Virus record (IMG/VR): IMGVR_UViG_3300027896_002454
Span: 1 to 61,326 of that record
Source of the DNA: a virus
Reading direction: 5' to 3' (one strand)
DNA length: 61,326 nucleotides
In this document: positions 40,224-49,633 of the stretch, one piece after another
Numbering within the stretch: position 1 is the first letter of the stretch
Layout: every line of letters begins with the position of its first letter
The notes under the pieces: model-generated
The model's input: the letters and a program-made list of their open reading frames with translations, nothing else
Told to the model about the DNA's origin: nothing
The model's database searches: none
Translations under genes and position numbers: made by a program

Positions 40224-40969
40224 TTTAATCCTTTTTCTATTAAGTCTATTATAACTTGATAACTTTCTTGTTCGAATGTTTTTATTTTCCAAGCTGGGTG
40301 CATGTAATAAGCTTGATGTTCATGTTTCTTCATTATAACAGGAACATTATTTGTAGATGCTACAAAATTTAGAAAACCCGCAAATCCTAAAAATAAATCA
40401 GCGTGTTTAACTATATTCATTTTTGTTCCTAAGTTCAAATCTTTAAGATTTGGTGCTTCTGTTTTTATGTCATCGTTACCTATAACATAAACATTTGCAT
40501 TAAACTTTTGTCTTATTAATTTTGATAAATCATTTATATATGCAACTGATGACCATGCTCTATCTGGTCTTTTATTTATCCCTAATCCCGCAGATGATTG
40601 AATTAATATATATGGCTTTATTAATATTACTTCTTGTGATTTTATTTTTATTCTATTGCCTATAAAAGGATCTGGCCATCCTTTATCTTCTATAATTCCA
40701 GATCTTTTACCGTCCCAAGATGTAGATAATGCTGTTAAATCACCTCTATGTTCTTTGAAATAACTTTCTGGTTCTGTTTTCTTTATTATTTTATAATCTA
40801 TTCCTTGCATATCTAAAAATTCTTTATGAAAACTATCATCATAATCTGCTAATCCTAAACAATGTTCATAATTAAATCTATAATCTAACTTATTATATGC
40901 TAGAGCTTTGCAAAAACAAATATAAAGATCACCAAGTCCTCCGGACCCGAAATAAGTTACAAATCCCAT
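40220..40969 (-). CDS. Glycosyltransferase family 9-like (heptosyltransferase type)
   Basis: 249 residues. It begins FGSGGLGDLYICF, the glycine-rich start of GT9-type enzymes, and ends with HADLFLGFAGFLNFVAS, the donor-site block. It is a diverged copy of the protein at 60.0-60.8 kb (same start, DRAWSS/RRSWSS, and the FSGF/FAGF block). ADP-heptose from the neighbouring genes is a possible donor. The start codon is inside the conserved tail of the upstream endonuclease gene. Confidence 0.65.
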   Translation of the reverse strand: MGFVTYFGSGGLGDLYICFCKALAYNKLDYRFNYEHCLGLADYDDSFHKEFLDMQGIDYKIIKKTEPESYFKEHRGDLTALSTSWDGKRSGIIEDKGWPDPFIGNRIKIKSQEVILIKPYILIQSSAGLGINKRPDRAWSSVAYINDLSKLIRQKFNANVYVIGNDDIKTEAPNLKDLNLGTKMNIVKHADLFLGFAGFLNFVASTNNVPVIMKKHEHQAYYMHPAWKIKTFEQESYQVIIDLIEKGLK

Positions 40970-41610
40970 ATAATTTTAACCTCACATTTCAATTTTTCTT
41001 CAATTTCTTTTTGTCTTTTTAAATCATATTCTTTGCGTTTTTTCTGAGAATGTTTCTTTTCATACACTTCATAAACGATATTAGTTTCTTGACAATAACC
41101 ATCTACTATATATTTGTCAATTTGATATTGGCGTAAAATTTTACAATTATCTTTTAATTCTTGTTCGTCAAGTAATTGCGTTTCGTGCTTACCTATAGAC
41201 AAGCACTGTCCAGATTTTATAAATCTTTTAAGTGATTCAATTTTTAATTTTTCTTTAGTTTTTTCATTATGTTTTTTATTATAAAAAGAATTATTAATTC
41301 CAGATGTTAATTCACTTCTAATAATTTTTTGTTCTTCTGTCAGATTTGCTTCGAATTTTTTCCCTGCAATTCTTAACTTTTCTTTATGCTCATCAGATAA
41401 TTTACGTCCTTTGCTATTCGTATTACCAATTCTAGCTTTAGACATATTTAATCTAGCTTCTTTAGAAAATTTTCTTCCGACTCCTTTACTTTTCCCCTTA
41501 AGTTTAATACTAATTTTTCTTTTGTGTTCTTCAGATAATTTTCTTCCTTTACGAGCCTCAGAAGCTTTTTTTCTGAATTCTTCTGTCCTTATGTAACTAC
41601 CATTTTTCAA
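40957..41610 (-). CDS. Vsr-like homing endonuclease (copy 4, intact)
   Basis: 217 residues: several NUMOD3-like repeats (GRKLSEEHKRK, GRKFSKEARLN, GRKLSDEHKEK, NNSFYNKKHNEKT) then the nuclease with SIGKHETQLLDEQE, YIVDGYCQETN, VYEVYEKKH and EVKIIWDL. Same family as the copies at 6.6, 17.3 and 19.0 kb. It sits in the glycan cluster between an unknown gene and the GT9-like gene. Its IIWD codons contain the ATG of the next gene. Confidence 0.75.
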   Translation of the reverse strand: MKNGSYIRTEEFRKKASEARKGRKLSEEHKRKISIKLKGKSKGVGRKFSKEARLNMSKARIGNTNSKGRKLSDEHKEKLRIAGKKFEANLTEEQKIIRSELTSGINNSFYNKKHNEKTKEKLKIESLKRFIKSGQCLSIGKHETQLLDEQELKDNCKILRQYQIDKYIVDGYCQETNIVYEVYEKKHSQKKRKEYDLKRQKEIEEKLKCEVKIIWDL

Positions 41611-41924
41611 TTTAACTCTTTCCTATTTTCTAATAAGCTTATCAATAAATCAACTTCTGAATCTTCCCAAACTGCGAATTGTTGTTCAAAATCAAACATA
41701 CCCCATCTTCCACTACAATCTTCAAAAACTCTTTTTTCATTTCCTTCATTATCTAATTCAAAACAAGGACTTAAATCTTGATAAAAAAAATCAATTGCAA
41801 CTTCGTCAACATCTTTAATAGTTTTTAATTTAATATGAATTTCATCAAATACCTCTGGTTCATAATATGAATAAACTGTTCCAGATGGTTGATCACAAAA
41901 TTCATAAAAATTCATTATTTTCAT
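41607..41924 (-). CDS. Hypothetical acidic protein
   Basis: 105 residues, strongly acidic, aromatic-rich (FYEFCDQPSGTVYSYYEPEVF; CSGRWGMFDFEQQFAVW). No family recognised. ATGA overlap with the GatZ-like gene and the endonuclease gene start on either side. Confidence 0.55.
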   Translation of the reverse strand: MKIMNFYEFCDQPSGTVYSYYEPEVFDEIHIKLKTIKDVDEVAIDFFYQDLSPCFELDNEGNEKRVFEDCSGRWGMFDFEQQFAVWEDSEVDLLISLLENRKELN

Positions 41925-43045
41925 AGGATCTCTAAATTTATGTAATATTTTAGTAATTTGTTTGATAAATATTGTACTATTTCTTCGTTTACGTTATAAC
42001 CTAATTTATTAGATAATTCTTCTTTTATCTCTAAACATTCTGGTTTAGCAAAAACATAATGACCAGCTATTAAAGCTTTTGATTCATCTGGTAATTTATC
42101 GTTAACAATCCATCTTTCCCATTTTTTCGACTCATAAGCTAATTTTAAGAATCTTCTATATAAATCTATTGATTTTGTTTCAAAGAATTTATTAACTAAG
42201 AAAATTGTCTCTGAATACCCGAACTCTGGAGCTATGTTTAAAGCATTGACTCCAACTGTTTTATGTAATTGCAAATTTTCTGTAGATAAATAATCTGCAT
42301 TATGTTCTTTTAGATGTACATAATCAAAATGATTTTTTATTTCAGATAGCAGATATGAATGTCCGGGAATAAGCTCACCCATATTTCTAGTTTCTTTTAC
42401 ATGCGTGCCAGTTTGAGCTACGCAAAATAATGGAAGTTTTAATCCATTTTCTGTAATATACTTCATAGATTTATTCAAAAATGAAGAAAATTCAGTCAAC
42501 GACATTTGCGTACCGTCAGACGATTCCATACCTATTTCAAATTCTATTCCTCTAAAATCTCTTCGAAGTATTGCTATTTGCTCAAAGCAATAATCATACA
42601 AATCAAATAAGCACTCCATCATTTCTGAGTTGTCTAAAAGAACATTATCTTCGGGAAAAAAATCTAATTTAACCTTAACTGTATCTATATGAATGATATC
42701 AAATCTACATTCTATATCTGTTTTAAATGAAGCTTTTGCATCAATTATAGATTCTTCATAATCGTCAAATTTTATAGAACCTTGATTTGGTCCACCATGA
42801 TCTCTACATAACACTATTCTATTCTCTTTATCTCTATCTTTAACATATTTAACGTATTCTTCAGTTGTCCAATTATTAACATATCCACCATTATAATCTA
42901 TCTGTCTTCTACTTGCTATTAATGGTAAAAATGTTTTAAAATCATAAGCAAATTTAATAGCAGCATCTACTAAGTTTTTACTTATTGGTCCAACAAATAA
43001 CACTGACTTATTATCAGCTAATCTTTGTTTTATTTCTGTAATCAT
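41921..43045 (-). CDS. GatZ/KbaZ-like TIM-barrel protein
   Basis: 374 residues. The layout follows the tagatose-bisphosphate aldolase non-catalytic subunit family: LVDAAIKFAYD, IDYNGGYVNNWT, then LCRDHGGPNQG (the family has GGDHLGPN), FDIIHID, FEIGMESSDGTQ, and HLKEHNADYLS...NIAPEFGYSE. Unlike GatZ it carries no partner GatY gene next to it. It probably acts on a phosphorylated ketose or related sugar. The start lies 32 bases inside the shikimate-dehydrogenase-like gene. Confidence 0.7.
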   Translation of the reverse strand: MITEIKQRLADNKSVLFVGPISKNLVDAAIKFAYDFKTFLPLIASRRQIDYNGGYVNNWTTEEYVKYVKDRDKENRIVLCRDHGGPNQGSIKFDDYEESIIDAKASFKTDIECRFDIIHIDTVKVKLDFFPEDNVLLDNSEMMECLFDLYDYCFEQIAILRRDFRGIEFEIGMESSDGTQMSLTEFSSFLNKSMKYITENGLKLPLFCVAQTGTHVKETRNMGELIPGHSYLLSEIKNHFDYVHLKEHNADYLSTENLQLHKTVGVNALNIAPEFGYSETIFLVNKFFETKSIDLYRRFLKLAYESKKWERWIVNDKLPDESKALIAGHYVFAKPECLEIKEELSNKLGYNVNEEIVQYLSNKLLKYYINLEIL

Positions 43046-43793
43046 TTAAACACTCTCTCATTCCATTATAAACTTGATAAAAATTTGTTTGTGTGTATCT
43101 TTCAAATTGTTTTGCTGCCTGAAGCAGTGTTATATCTATACCTGTTATAATCTCTTTCTTATATTCTTTTGCCATTTTTGTAAATGTTGGATCAAAATTT
43201 AATCCAACTGGACAATCTATAACTATTTTTGCATTTTTTATTAAATCATATACTCCAAAACTAGTATAATCATACTCGTTCATACCAATTGGAGTTGCAT
43301 TTATAATCATAGTATATGGCTTTTCGAATATAAATTCTTCAACCTGTTTATGGTTTAATATATCTAATTTATCATATTTTTTTTCTAATGCAATTTTAAA
43401 GTTTTTTGCCATTGCTCCATTACCAAATATGCAAATAGATTCAAACAAATTTGGATGAAGACTACTCAAAACTTTTTTTATAGCAAATAAATCAGTACTA
43501 TAACCCCACAATTCATCTTTAATTTTATATATTGTATTTATGTTATCATATTCTTTTTTATTTTTTACATATCTAATTGCTTCTTTTTTGTATGGCATTG
43601 ACACACTACAACCAATAACATTTGGAGTTGCATTAACCCATTTCATAGTAGATTTAAAATTTTTAGTAGCTAATGGTAAATAAACATAATTTAATCCAAA
43701 TTGTTCGTAACAATAATTATGAACTAATGCGCCAAAATTACCAGGTTTAGAAGCTACTGATACACATATTTTTGTATCTTTATTAATTACCAT
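43014..43793 (-). CDS. Shikimate dehydrogenase-like protein (AroE fold)
   Basis: 259 residues. GCSVSMPYKKEAI matches the AroE substrate loop (SVT.P.K), NINTIYK the next, GYSTDLFA the NTD region, and the NADP part has IFGNGAMAKN (GAGG-like), INATPIGM and GIDITLLQAAKQFERYT. All main blocks are there, though several are shifted from the cellular consensus. Placed among sugar genes, it may reduce a sugar-derived keto acid or ketone instead of dehydroshikimate. Confidence 0.75.
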   Translation of the reverse strand: MVINKDTKICVSVASKPGNFGALVHNYCYEQFGLNYVYLPLATKNFKSTMKWVNATPNVIGCSVSMPYKKEAIRYVKNKKEYDNINTIYKIKDELWGYSTDLFAIKKVLSSLHPNLFESICIFGNGAMAKNFKIALEKKYDKLDILNHKQVEEFIFEKPYTMIINATPIGMNEYDYTSFGVYDLIKNAKIVIDCPVGLNFDPTFTKMAKEYKKEIITGIDITLLQAAKQFERYTQTNFYQVYNGMRECLNDYRNKTKIS

Positions 43794-44256
43794 TTTCTTT
43801 CCTAAGAAATAAATTTATTTCTATACAAGCTTCAGCTAGACATCTATTACCGCCAGAATTATGAGTTACTACATTAGCTTTATTTCTAGTATATAACCAA
43901 CCGTCGTACGGACATACAGAAAATTTAACATACTCAAAAGTTTCTCCATCATGCCAACCATCACCAATATATATAGTTTCTTCTAATTTATATCCATATT
44001 GTTGCATATATTGCCATCTATGTTTTGATGGCATATATTCTATTCTATAACCCATATCTTCAACTCTTGCTTTACTTATTTCAAAACCTCTTTTATCAGC
44101 ACTAACAAAGACTATATTAAGATCTGGCCATTGTTCTTTAAGCCATTCTAAAGAATCTGTATCATCTGGACCGAATGATTTATATTCTTTTCCGTCTTTA
44201 GAATATATCATTTTGCCATCTGTTATAACACCATCTACATCAATTATTAGATTCAT
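43783..44256 (-). CDS. KdsC-like HAD phosphatase
   Basis: 157 residues. Motif I DVDGVITDG (6-14), FGPDDTDSLEWL, motif II VFVSADK, and IYIGDGWHD match the capless KdsC group, which removes phosphate from KDO-8-P or similar nonulosonate/heptose phosphates. The C-terminal THNSGGNRCLAEA resembles KdsC tails. It overlaps the AroE-like gene and the nucleotidyltransferase-kinase, suggesting one pathway. Confidence 0.78.
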   Translation of the reverse strand: MNLIIDVDGVITDGKMIYSKDGKEYKSFGPDDTDSLEWLKEQWPDLNIVFVSADKRGFEISKARVEDMGYRIEYMPSKHRWQYMQQYGYKLEETIYIGDGWHDGETFEYVKFSVCPYDGWLYTRNKANVVTHNSGGNRCLAEACIEINLFLRKENGN

Positions 44257-45862
44257 AGTGTTTCTCTACCCATTTATGTAGTTTTCTTTTACCTAAATAA
44301 TATAATAATTCTCTATATGGACTTGGATGCAATGGAGACATATTAATGTAAACTATAGCAGTTAAAAGCTCTACTCTACTCCAATCTAATCCTTCTCTAA
44401 TAGCAAACCATTCTAATTGCTTTGCATATTCTTTAAGTATATCATTCTCGTCATAACCATACCATATATGACCATTTATAGTTTTATCTACTACAAACTT
44501 ACCTTTTGATAATGATTTATGCGGTAAAATAAATGCATGTAACATTTTTGCTAAATCATAATACATATCACCAATATCAATTCTACCATTCATATTTTGA
44601 CGCCAATCTATCAAATGAAATTTCTTATCTTTATCAATTATAACATTTCCAATATGTAAATCTCCATGAAATGTTTTTGGTAGCATATATATCAAATGCG
44701 GTTTAACTAAGTCTAAAAGTTGTTCTAAATGTCTTGTTTTAACACCATTGATTACATCTTGCCCATCTTTTATATCTGTTGTTGAATATAATTGTTTCAT
44801 TCTTTCTAAAGTCTTAAAATAATAAAATTCTGCTGCTGTCTCTTTCATCAAATCTTCATCTATTATTATATCTATCCATAAATTTTCTGAACACCAATTT
44901 AAAAATTTTATAAACAATACAGTATCTAATTTTTCATTTAATAAATTAGAAAGCAATTCACCATCTACTTTATCATAATAAAGAAAACTTCCCCTTACTT
45001 TTGATTCTGGAACTAATTTATTAAGTATTTTAGATCTTATTAATCTGTCTGATATCCATTTTTTATTTGCATTAAATTTAATTATTTTGTTATCGGCTTC
45101 TACAGTAAATTCATCCATTTTTCTAAATGGATTTACATCATTTACACTTTTTCTTGCTTTTTCTAAACTTTCTCTCGTTCCGACATCTTGCCATGAATAA
45201 CATAATTTAGCGTCAGTTGTTAATCCTACAAATCCAGAAAGTATTTGAATTTCATTTCTTATTAACTTTGACTCTTTAAGATTTTTAAAGTATTGTTTAT
45301 AATCTCTTATACCAGCACATCCTATAAAAGCATAAGTGTCTTTGTTAACATCAGAAGACCAACTATAACTTTTTGCTTTCATTATTCCATGTATTAATCT
45401 TTTAGCATCACCTTTTCCAAAATCTTCACCTTCTGCTATCACTTTTGAATAAAAAGTGTGACTACCTTCAGCCTCACGAATTCCAACCCAATTATTTTCT
45501 AAATCTAACAAATCTTCTTTATCTATTAATGTATCACATGTAAAAAAATAAAATGGACATTGCAAATATTCTTCACATTTAAGCAAAGCATAACCAGGAC
45601 CGTATCCTTGTCCTATATTGTCTACTTCTACATAAGTAAAATTTCTATCTGGATATGCGATTTCAACAAAATCTTTAATAGTATCAGCTTTGTAATTATT
45701 TGCTAATACTATTTCAACATCGTCATCAAACAATTCTATAATCTTAGATAAAGCAGTTTTATTTCCAATAGTTATAAGAGCTTTATTATAATAATTAGTT
45801 TCTGGTTGGAGCCTTTCACCGCGTCCGGCAGTTAATATTACAACTTTATAATTTTTTTTCAT
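44240..45862 (-). CDS. Nucleotidyltransferase-kinase fusion
   Basis: 540 residues. Residues 1-235 are a sugar-phosphate nucleotidyltransferase (LTAGRGERLQPET, NKALITIG, FFTCDTLID). Residues 250-540 are a choline/aminoglycoside-kinase-like domain, with the catalytic loop FHGDLHIGNVIID and the DFG-like LIDWRQ. The pairing recalls LicC/LicA or sugar-anomeric-kinase plus nucleotidyltransferase systems. It would phosphorylate a small substrate and activate it with a nucleotide in one polypeptide. Confidence 0.82.
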   Translation of the reverse strand: MKKNYKVVILTAGRGERLQPETNYYNKALITIGNKTALSKIIELFDDDVEIVLANNYKADTIKDFVEIAYPDRNFTYVEVDNIGQGYGPGYALLKCEEYLQCPFYFFTCDTLIDKEDLLDLENNWVGIREAEGSHTFYSKVIAEGEDFGKGDAKRLIHGIMKAKSYSWSSDVNKDTYAFIGCAGIRDYKQYFKNLKESKLIRNEIQILSGFVGLTTDAKLCYSWQDVGTRESLEKARKSVNDVNPFRKMDEFTVEADNKIIKFNANKKWISDRLIRSKILNKLVPESKVRGSFLYYDKVDGELLSNLLNEKLDTVLFIKFLNWCSENLWIDIIIDEDLMKETAAEFYYFKTLERMKQLYSTTDIKDGQDVINGVKTRHLEQLLDLVKPHLIYMLPKTFHGDLHIGNVIIDKDKKFHLIDWRQNMNGRIDIGDMYYDLAKMLHAFILPHKSLSKGKFVVDKTINGHIWYGYDENDILKEYAKQLEWFAIREGLDWSRVELLTAIVYINMSPLHPSPYRELLYYLGKRKLHKWVEKHYESNN

Positions 45863-46163
45863 TCTCTTTTATTAATCCATTTAAAAGTAACAAATAATTA
45901 ATTGCATCTTGAATTCTTGTATCAATTTTTTCAGATTTTAATTCACCTTTTTTAACAAATGTCATAATAGCATCTACGTGTTTATGGAAATAAACAGACC
46001 AAACTTGTAATGGTGTCAACCCAGTTGTATGAGCAACTAATTTAAAATTAGCTAAAGCATCATCATCTGCAGCTCCTGTATAGTCGTGCCCTTTAAAATC
46101 AAGTAATTTAAGGCATTCTACTATTACCTCTTTATTTAAAGTATTAAATTCTTCTACTTTCAT
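45846..46163 (-). CDS. DUF1599-like/Nmad1-type small protein
   Basis: 105 residues, helical. The pattern GHDYTGAADDDALANF ... GLTPLQVWSVYFHKHVDAI ... RIQDAINYLLLLNGL looks like the phage proteins grouped as nucleotide-modification-associated domain 1 (DUF1599). I give this from pattern memory only. Function unsettled; overlaps both neighbours slightly. Confidence 0.5.
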   Translation of the reverse strand: MKVEEFNTLNKEVIVECLKLLDFKGHDYTGAADDDALANFKLVAHTTGLTPLQVWSVYFHKHVDAIMTFVKKGELKSEKIDTRIQDAINYLLLLNGLIKENEKKL

Positions 46164-46543
46164 TTTTCATATCCTTCATTTAACTTTTTTAATTTTTCAA
46201 TTGGAACGTCTGGTAACACTGTTCTTCCGTAACTGTCTTCTGTTCTTATAACATCATTTAAATGTGGTGTAGACGCTTCAAATAACAAAGAATCTTCTAA
46301 AGCTTCAATTCTATGCACTTTTCCGGGTTCTAAATCAATAATAGTTCCTTGATTTGCTTCTGTTGTTGTAGTTCCGATTGTTACTTTAATTTTTCCACTA
46401 AAAAGATAATTTGTTTCTTTTTTATAATTATGATATTGCAAACTTGTTTTAAATCCTTTTTTTATGAATATCTCTTTCATAACATATTGATCATTATGGG
46501 CTATCCATTTTTCATAACCCCAAGGTTTTTCGACTAAAATCAT
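46160..46543 (-). CDS. Cupin, mannose-6-phosphate isomerase type II-like
   Basis: 127 residues. It starts VEKPWGYEKW, the usual beginning of ManC C-terminal/PMI cupins, followed by LQYHNYKKETNYLFSGKIKV (metal His/Glu) and LEPGKVHRIEA (second His). It could isomerise or epimerise a sugar phosphate or bind a nucleotide sugar. It overlaps AsnB as ATGA. Confidence 0.75.
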   Translation of the reverse strand: MILVEKPWGYEKWIAHNDQYVMKEIFIKKGFKTSLQYHNYKKETNYLFSGKIKVTIGTTTTEANQGTIIDLEPGKVHRIEALEDSLLFEASTPHLNDVIRTEDSYGRTVLPDVPIEKLKKLNEGYEK

Positions 46544-48162
46544 GTTAATTGTTCCTTAATATTTTGTATTAACAACTTATTCCAGCTACTTCTATCAACT
46601 ACATTATTGCTATACCACTCATATGGTATAGCCATTCCTGTTTTCTTGCTATTGTATTCAAGAAATTGATTCATATTAAATTTAATACTTTCTGCCTTAT
46701 TTGTAAACAGTTTTTTTAGTATGATTTTTCCTTTTTTACTATTCCAAGTACAAATAGATGGTAATGAAAAAGCAAACTTTATGATATTTTTATCAAGATA
46801 TGGACACCTTAACTCTATTGAATGAGCCATCGTCATTCTATCTGATATCTGAAGCAATGGTTGTAATCCTATAGAGAACTCTAATTTTTTAATATTCCAA
46901 TGCAAAGGTCTATTATGATTCCACACAGCCCCTATTGTATTAATCATCCAATCTAAATCTTTACTGTCATTATGTCTTGTGTACAATCTAGCCAATCTTT
47001 CTATAATATTTCCCAGATACTTATCTCTAACTGGTTCATATCCTTTAAATTTGAAATCATTATACCACATATCATTTTCAAATAAAACTATTTCATTTCT
47101 TGTGTAACCGTTAAATAATTCATCTGCGCCTTCACCAGAATATACTACTGGAACTTTAAACTTTTTCATTGCTTCTGCTAATGCCCACCAAATAGGGACA
47201 GATAGATGACCAACTGGCATTTCTAAATGATAACATATTTCTGGTAATCTTCTTTGAAGTCCTTCTTTGCTATCATATGACATAGATATGAAAGCAGATT
47301 TTAATCTTGTCATTTCATCTACTATATCACGAGATTTATCTTTTAAGTCATAATAAGCAACAGTGTCTGGTTGTAGCATCAAATATATTAAGCTTGAGTC
47401 CCAACCACCAGATAAAAATTGTCCTATTTGAACATCTGATCTTTTTCTTAATTCTATAGAATTTTTAAGTAATCTATCTAATTCTTCTACAGCTTCATTA
47501 AAAGTTATTTTATAGTTTACATCTATATCATCTATATCAAAATATTTATATCTTTTATGAAGTTTATGTTTTAAACTTTTTGTAAAAAATGTGTAACAAT
47601 ATGCTGGTTCTATTTGATAAACATTTTCAAAACATGTTTCATCATCTACACAGAATTCCCAATATTTAACAAATTCTGTTTCTTTATATTTCAAATTATC
47701 AAAAGTTTTTATCTCAGAAGCAAATTCTATATAATTATTTGTCATTCTATAAAATAATGGTTTCTTTCCAGCTATATCTCTAAATGCGTAAACTTTATTA
47801 TTATCATGCCTATTAATTAAAACAATAGCAAACATACCAATAAATCTATTTACACATTCTTCTCCCCATTCTTCAAATGCTTCTAATACGACTTCGGCAT
47901 CACAAGTAGTTTTAAAAATATGTCCTAATTTTATAAGCTCTTCTTTTAACTCAATGTAATTGTAAATCTCACCATTATACAATAACCACCAATTATGATT
48001 ACACCAAGGTAATTCTTGTTTGTTAAGATCTAATATAGAAAGTCGCCATTGATATAAAGACAACTTGTCATCAATATGACTTCCATACTCATTTGGTCCT
48101 CTATGTTCTAATGAATGAGCTGACTTCTTATTTTTACCTATACATCCGTAAAATCCGCACAT
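46540..48162 (-). CDS. asnB: Glutamine-hydrolysing asparagine synthetase family (AsnB)
   Basis: 540 residues. The Ntn nucleophile C2 is in MCGFYGCIG; LEHRGPNEYG and LLYNGEIYNY are the glutaminase blocks; the synthetase half has the PP-loop FLSGGWDSSL near 240 and SGEGADELFNGY. It transfers ammonia to an ATP-activated carboxylate. In glycan clusters AsnB relatives amidate uronic acids or similar sugars, which fits here better than asparagine supply. Confidence 0.88.
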   Translation of the reverse strand: MCGFYGCIGKNKKSAHSLEHRGPNEYGSHIDDKLSLYQWRLSILDLNKQELPWCNHNWWLLYNGEIYNYIELKEELIKLGHIFKTTCDAEVVLEAFEEWGEECVNRFIGMFAIVLINRHDNNKVYAFRDIAGKKPLFYRMTNNYIEFASEIKTFDNLKYKETEFVKYWEFCVDDETCFENVYQIEPAYCYTFFTKSLKHKLHKRYKYFDIDDIDVNYKITFNEAVEELDRLLKNSIELRKRSDVQIGQFLSGGWDSSLIYLMLQPDTVAYYDLKDKSRDIVDEMTRLKSAFISMSYDSKEGLQRRLPEICYHLEMPVGHLSVPIWWALAEAMKKFKVPVVYSGEGADELFNGYTRNEIVLFENDMWYNDFKFKGYEPVRDKYLGNIIERLARLYTRHNDSKDLDWMINTIGAVWNHNRPLHWNIKKLEFSIGLQPLLQISDRMTMAHSIELRCPYLDKNIIKFAFSLPSICTWNSKKGKIILKKLFTNKAESIKFNMNQFLEYNSKKTGMAIPYEWYSNNVVDRSSWNKLLIQNIKEQLT

Positions 48163-49418
48163 TATACTATTCCTACTTCTCCTACTGGTATGATAAACTT
48201 ACCACCTCTATTTTTGAAATCTACTTCTTTATTCATTATAGTGTCTCTATAGTTCCAAGGAAGAATTATAATATAATCAAAATCTAATTTCTCTGCTTTT
48301 TCTCTTGATAAAATTGGTATATGATTTAACGGAACATACATATCTTGTTTAGCTGGCGAGTCATCAATACAACAAATTAAATCATCTTGTCCTAACTCTG
48401 ACATGTTAAGAATAGTAAATCCTTTAGCTGCAGCTCCATATCCAGCTATAGTTCCGCCATCATCTACAATTTGTTTAACAAGCTTATTCAATTTCTTAGC
48501 AGATTGTTTAACACTTTTAGCAAATTTCTTACAAGTTTTTAATGAACATAAATCTGTATCTACTTCTCTTGTTAGCCATGCATCAACTCTATGTAATCCA
48601 GTTATATTTGCTTCATAATCTTCTCTTGCTATTGTCATTCTCATTGAACCACCTTGAGCTGGTGTTACAATAGCATCAATTAATTTAAATCCAAATTTAC
48701 CTAAAAATCTATTCCATACACTAAATGTAAAATATGAAAAATGATCATGATATATTAATGAATAATTAGTATTATCAACCATTCCGCCCCAATAATTAGC
48801 TTCTACAATAAACACTCCATCTTTTGCTAATAGTTTATCTACACCTTTCATTAAATCATCTAAATCATTTAAATGAGCTATACAATTATTTCCTATAATA
48901 ACTTTAGCTTTACCCCATTCTTTTTCAATTTTCTTAGCTACATTTTCTGTAAAGAAAGCTGGAATTGTAGGAATTCCTCTTTTTAAAGCTCTGAGGACTA
49001 CGTTTGTTGCAGGATCTACTCCTAATACTCTATATCCAGGATTATGAATTTTGTAATCATGTTGTAATATGTTTAAAAGTATACCATCATTAGAACCTAT
49101 TTCAACGACTAAATTGTCGCTAATAAGATATTTTTGAACAGATTCTTTAATATATTGTGAAAAATAATCCCTTAATCCAGGCATATCACTAGAAAAATAT
49201 AGATAATCTACGTCTTGATATATTTTTGTAGCTACAATAGGATTGACTATTTGTACTAATCCACAATCATTACAATAAGAAACCACTAATTTATATGATT
49301 CTTCTGGTGATTTAAGTTCTTCTTTTGTTAAAAGACTATTAACTAATGGTTGTTCTCCCATGTTTAAAAACGGAATAACATTACTTGATTTACACATTCT
49401 ACAACGTTTAGTTTTCAT
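48162..49418 (-). CDS. Sugar C-methyltransferase (zinc-binding, TylCIII type)
   Basis: 418 residues in three parts: N-terminal zinc ribbon (CRMC, CNDCG), SAM-binding core (LVVEIGSNDGILL, VLGVDPATNVV, HDHFSYFT) and a C-terminal domain with GYGAAAKGFTILN. This is the full Methyltransf_13/11/14 layout of NDP-deoxysugar C-3-methyltransferases. It implies a branched, methylated deoxysugar in the product glycan. Confidence 0.88.
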   Translation of the reverse strand: MKTKRCRMCKSSNVIPFLNMGEQPLVNSLLTKEELKSPEESYKLVVSYCNDCGLVQIVNPIVATKIYQDVDYLYFSSDMPGLRDYFSQYIKESVQKYLISDNLVVEIGSNDGILLNILQHDYKIHNPGYRVLGVDPATNVVLRALKRGIPTIPAFFTENVAKKIEKEWGKAKVIIGNNCIAHLNDLDDLMKGVDKLLAKDGVFIVEANYWGGMVDNTNYSLIYHDHFSYFTFSVWNRFLGKFGFKLIDAIVTPAQGGSMRMTIAREDYEANITGLHRVDAWLTREVDTDLCSLKTCKKFAKSVKQSAKKLNKLVKQIVDDGGTIAGYGAAAKGFTILNMSELGQDDLICCIDDSPAKQDMYVPLNHIPILSREKAEKLDFDYIIILPWNYRDTIMNKEVDFKNRGGKFIIPVGEVGIV

Positions 49419-49633
49419 TTTTTACTCCATGAATTTTTACATATAAAGTGTAACTCTAACAACTCTTTTTCTGTCAATTTTTTAACTTCATTTGCTTCCC
49501 ATCGCCATTCGTCTACAAAACCACCGATCCAATGTCCACATTTTTTCACTAATGAGTTTTCAAGAACTGAATAATATGGAGAGCTGCCCAAAACTAAATC
49601 GACAAGAGATTCTTTGTCTAAATCAATTTTCAT
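49415..49633 (-). CDS. Hypothetical small protein
   Basis: 72 residues, starting MKIDLDKESLVDLVLGSSPYYS, with CGHWIGGFVDEWRW and a helical end. No family recognised. ATGA overlap with the C-methyltransferase start. Confidence 0.5.
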   Translation of the reverse strand: MKIDLDKESLVDLVLGSSPYYSVLENSLVKKCGHWIGGFVDEWRWEANEVKKLTEKELLELHFICKNSWSKK

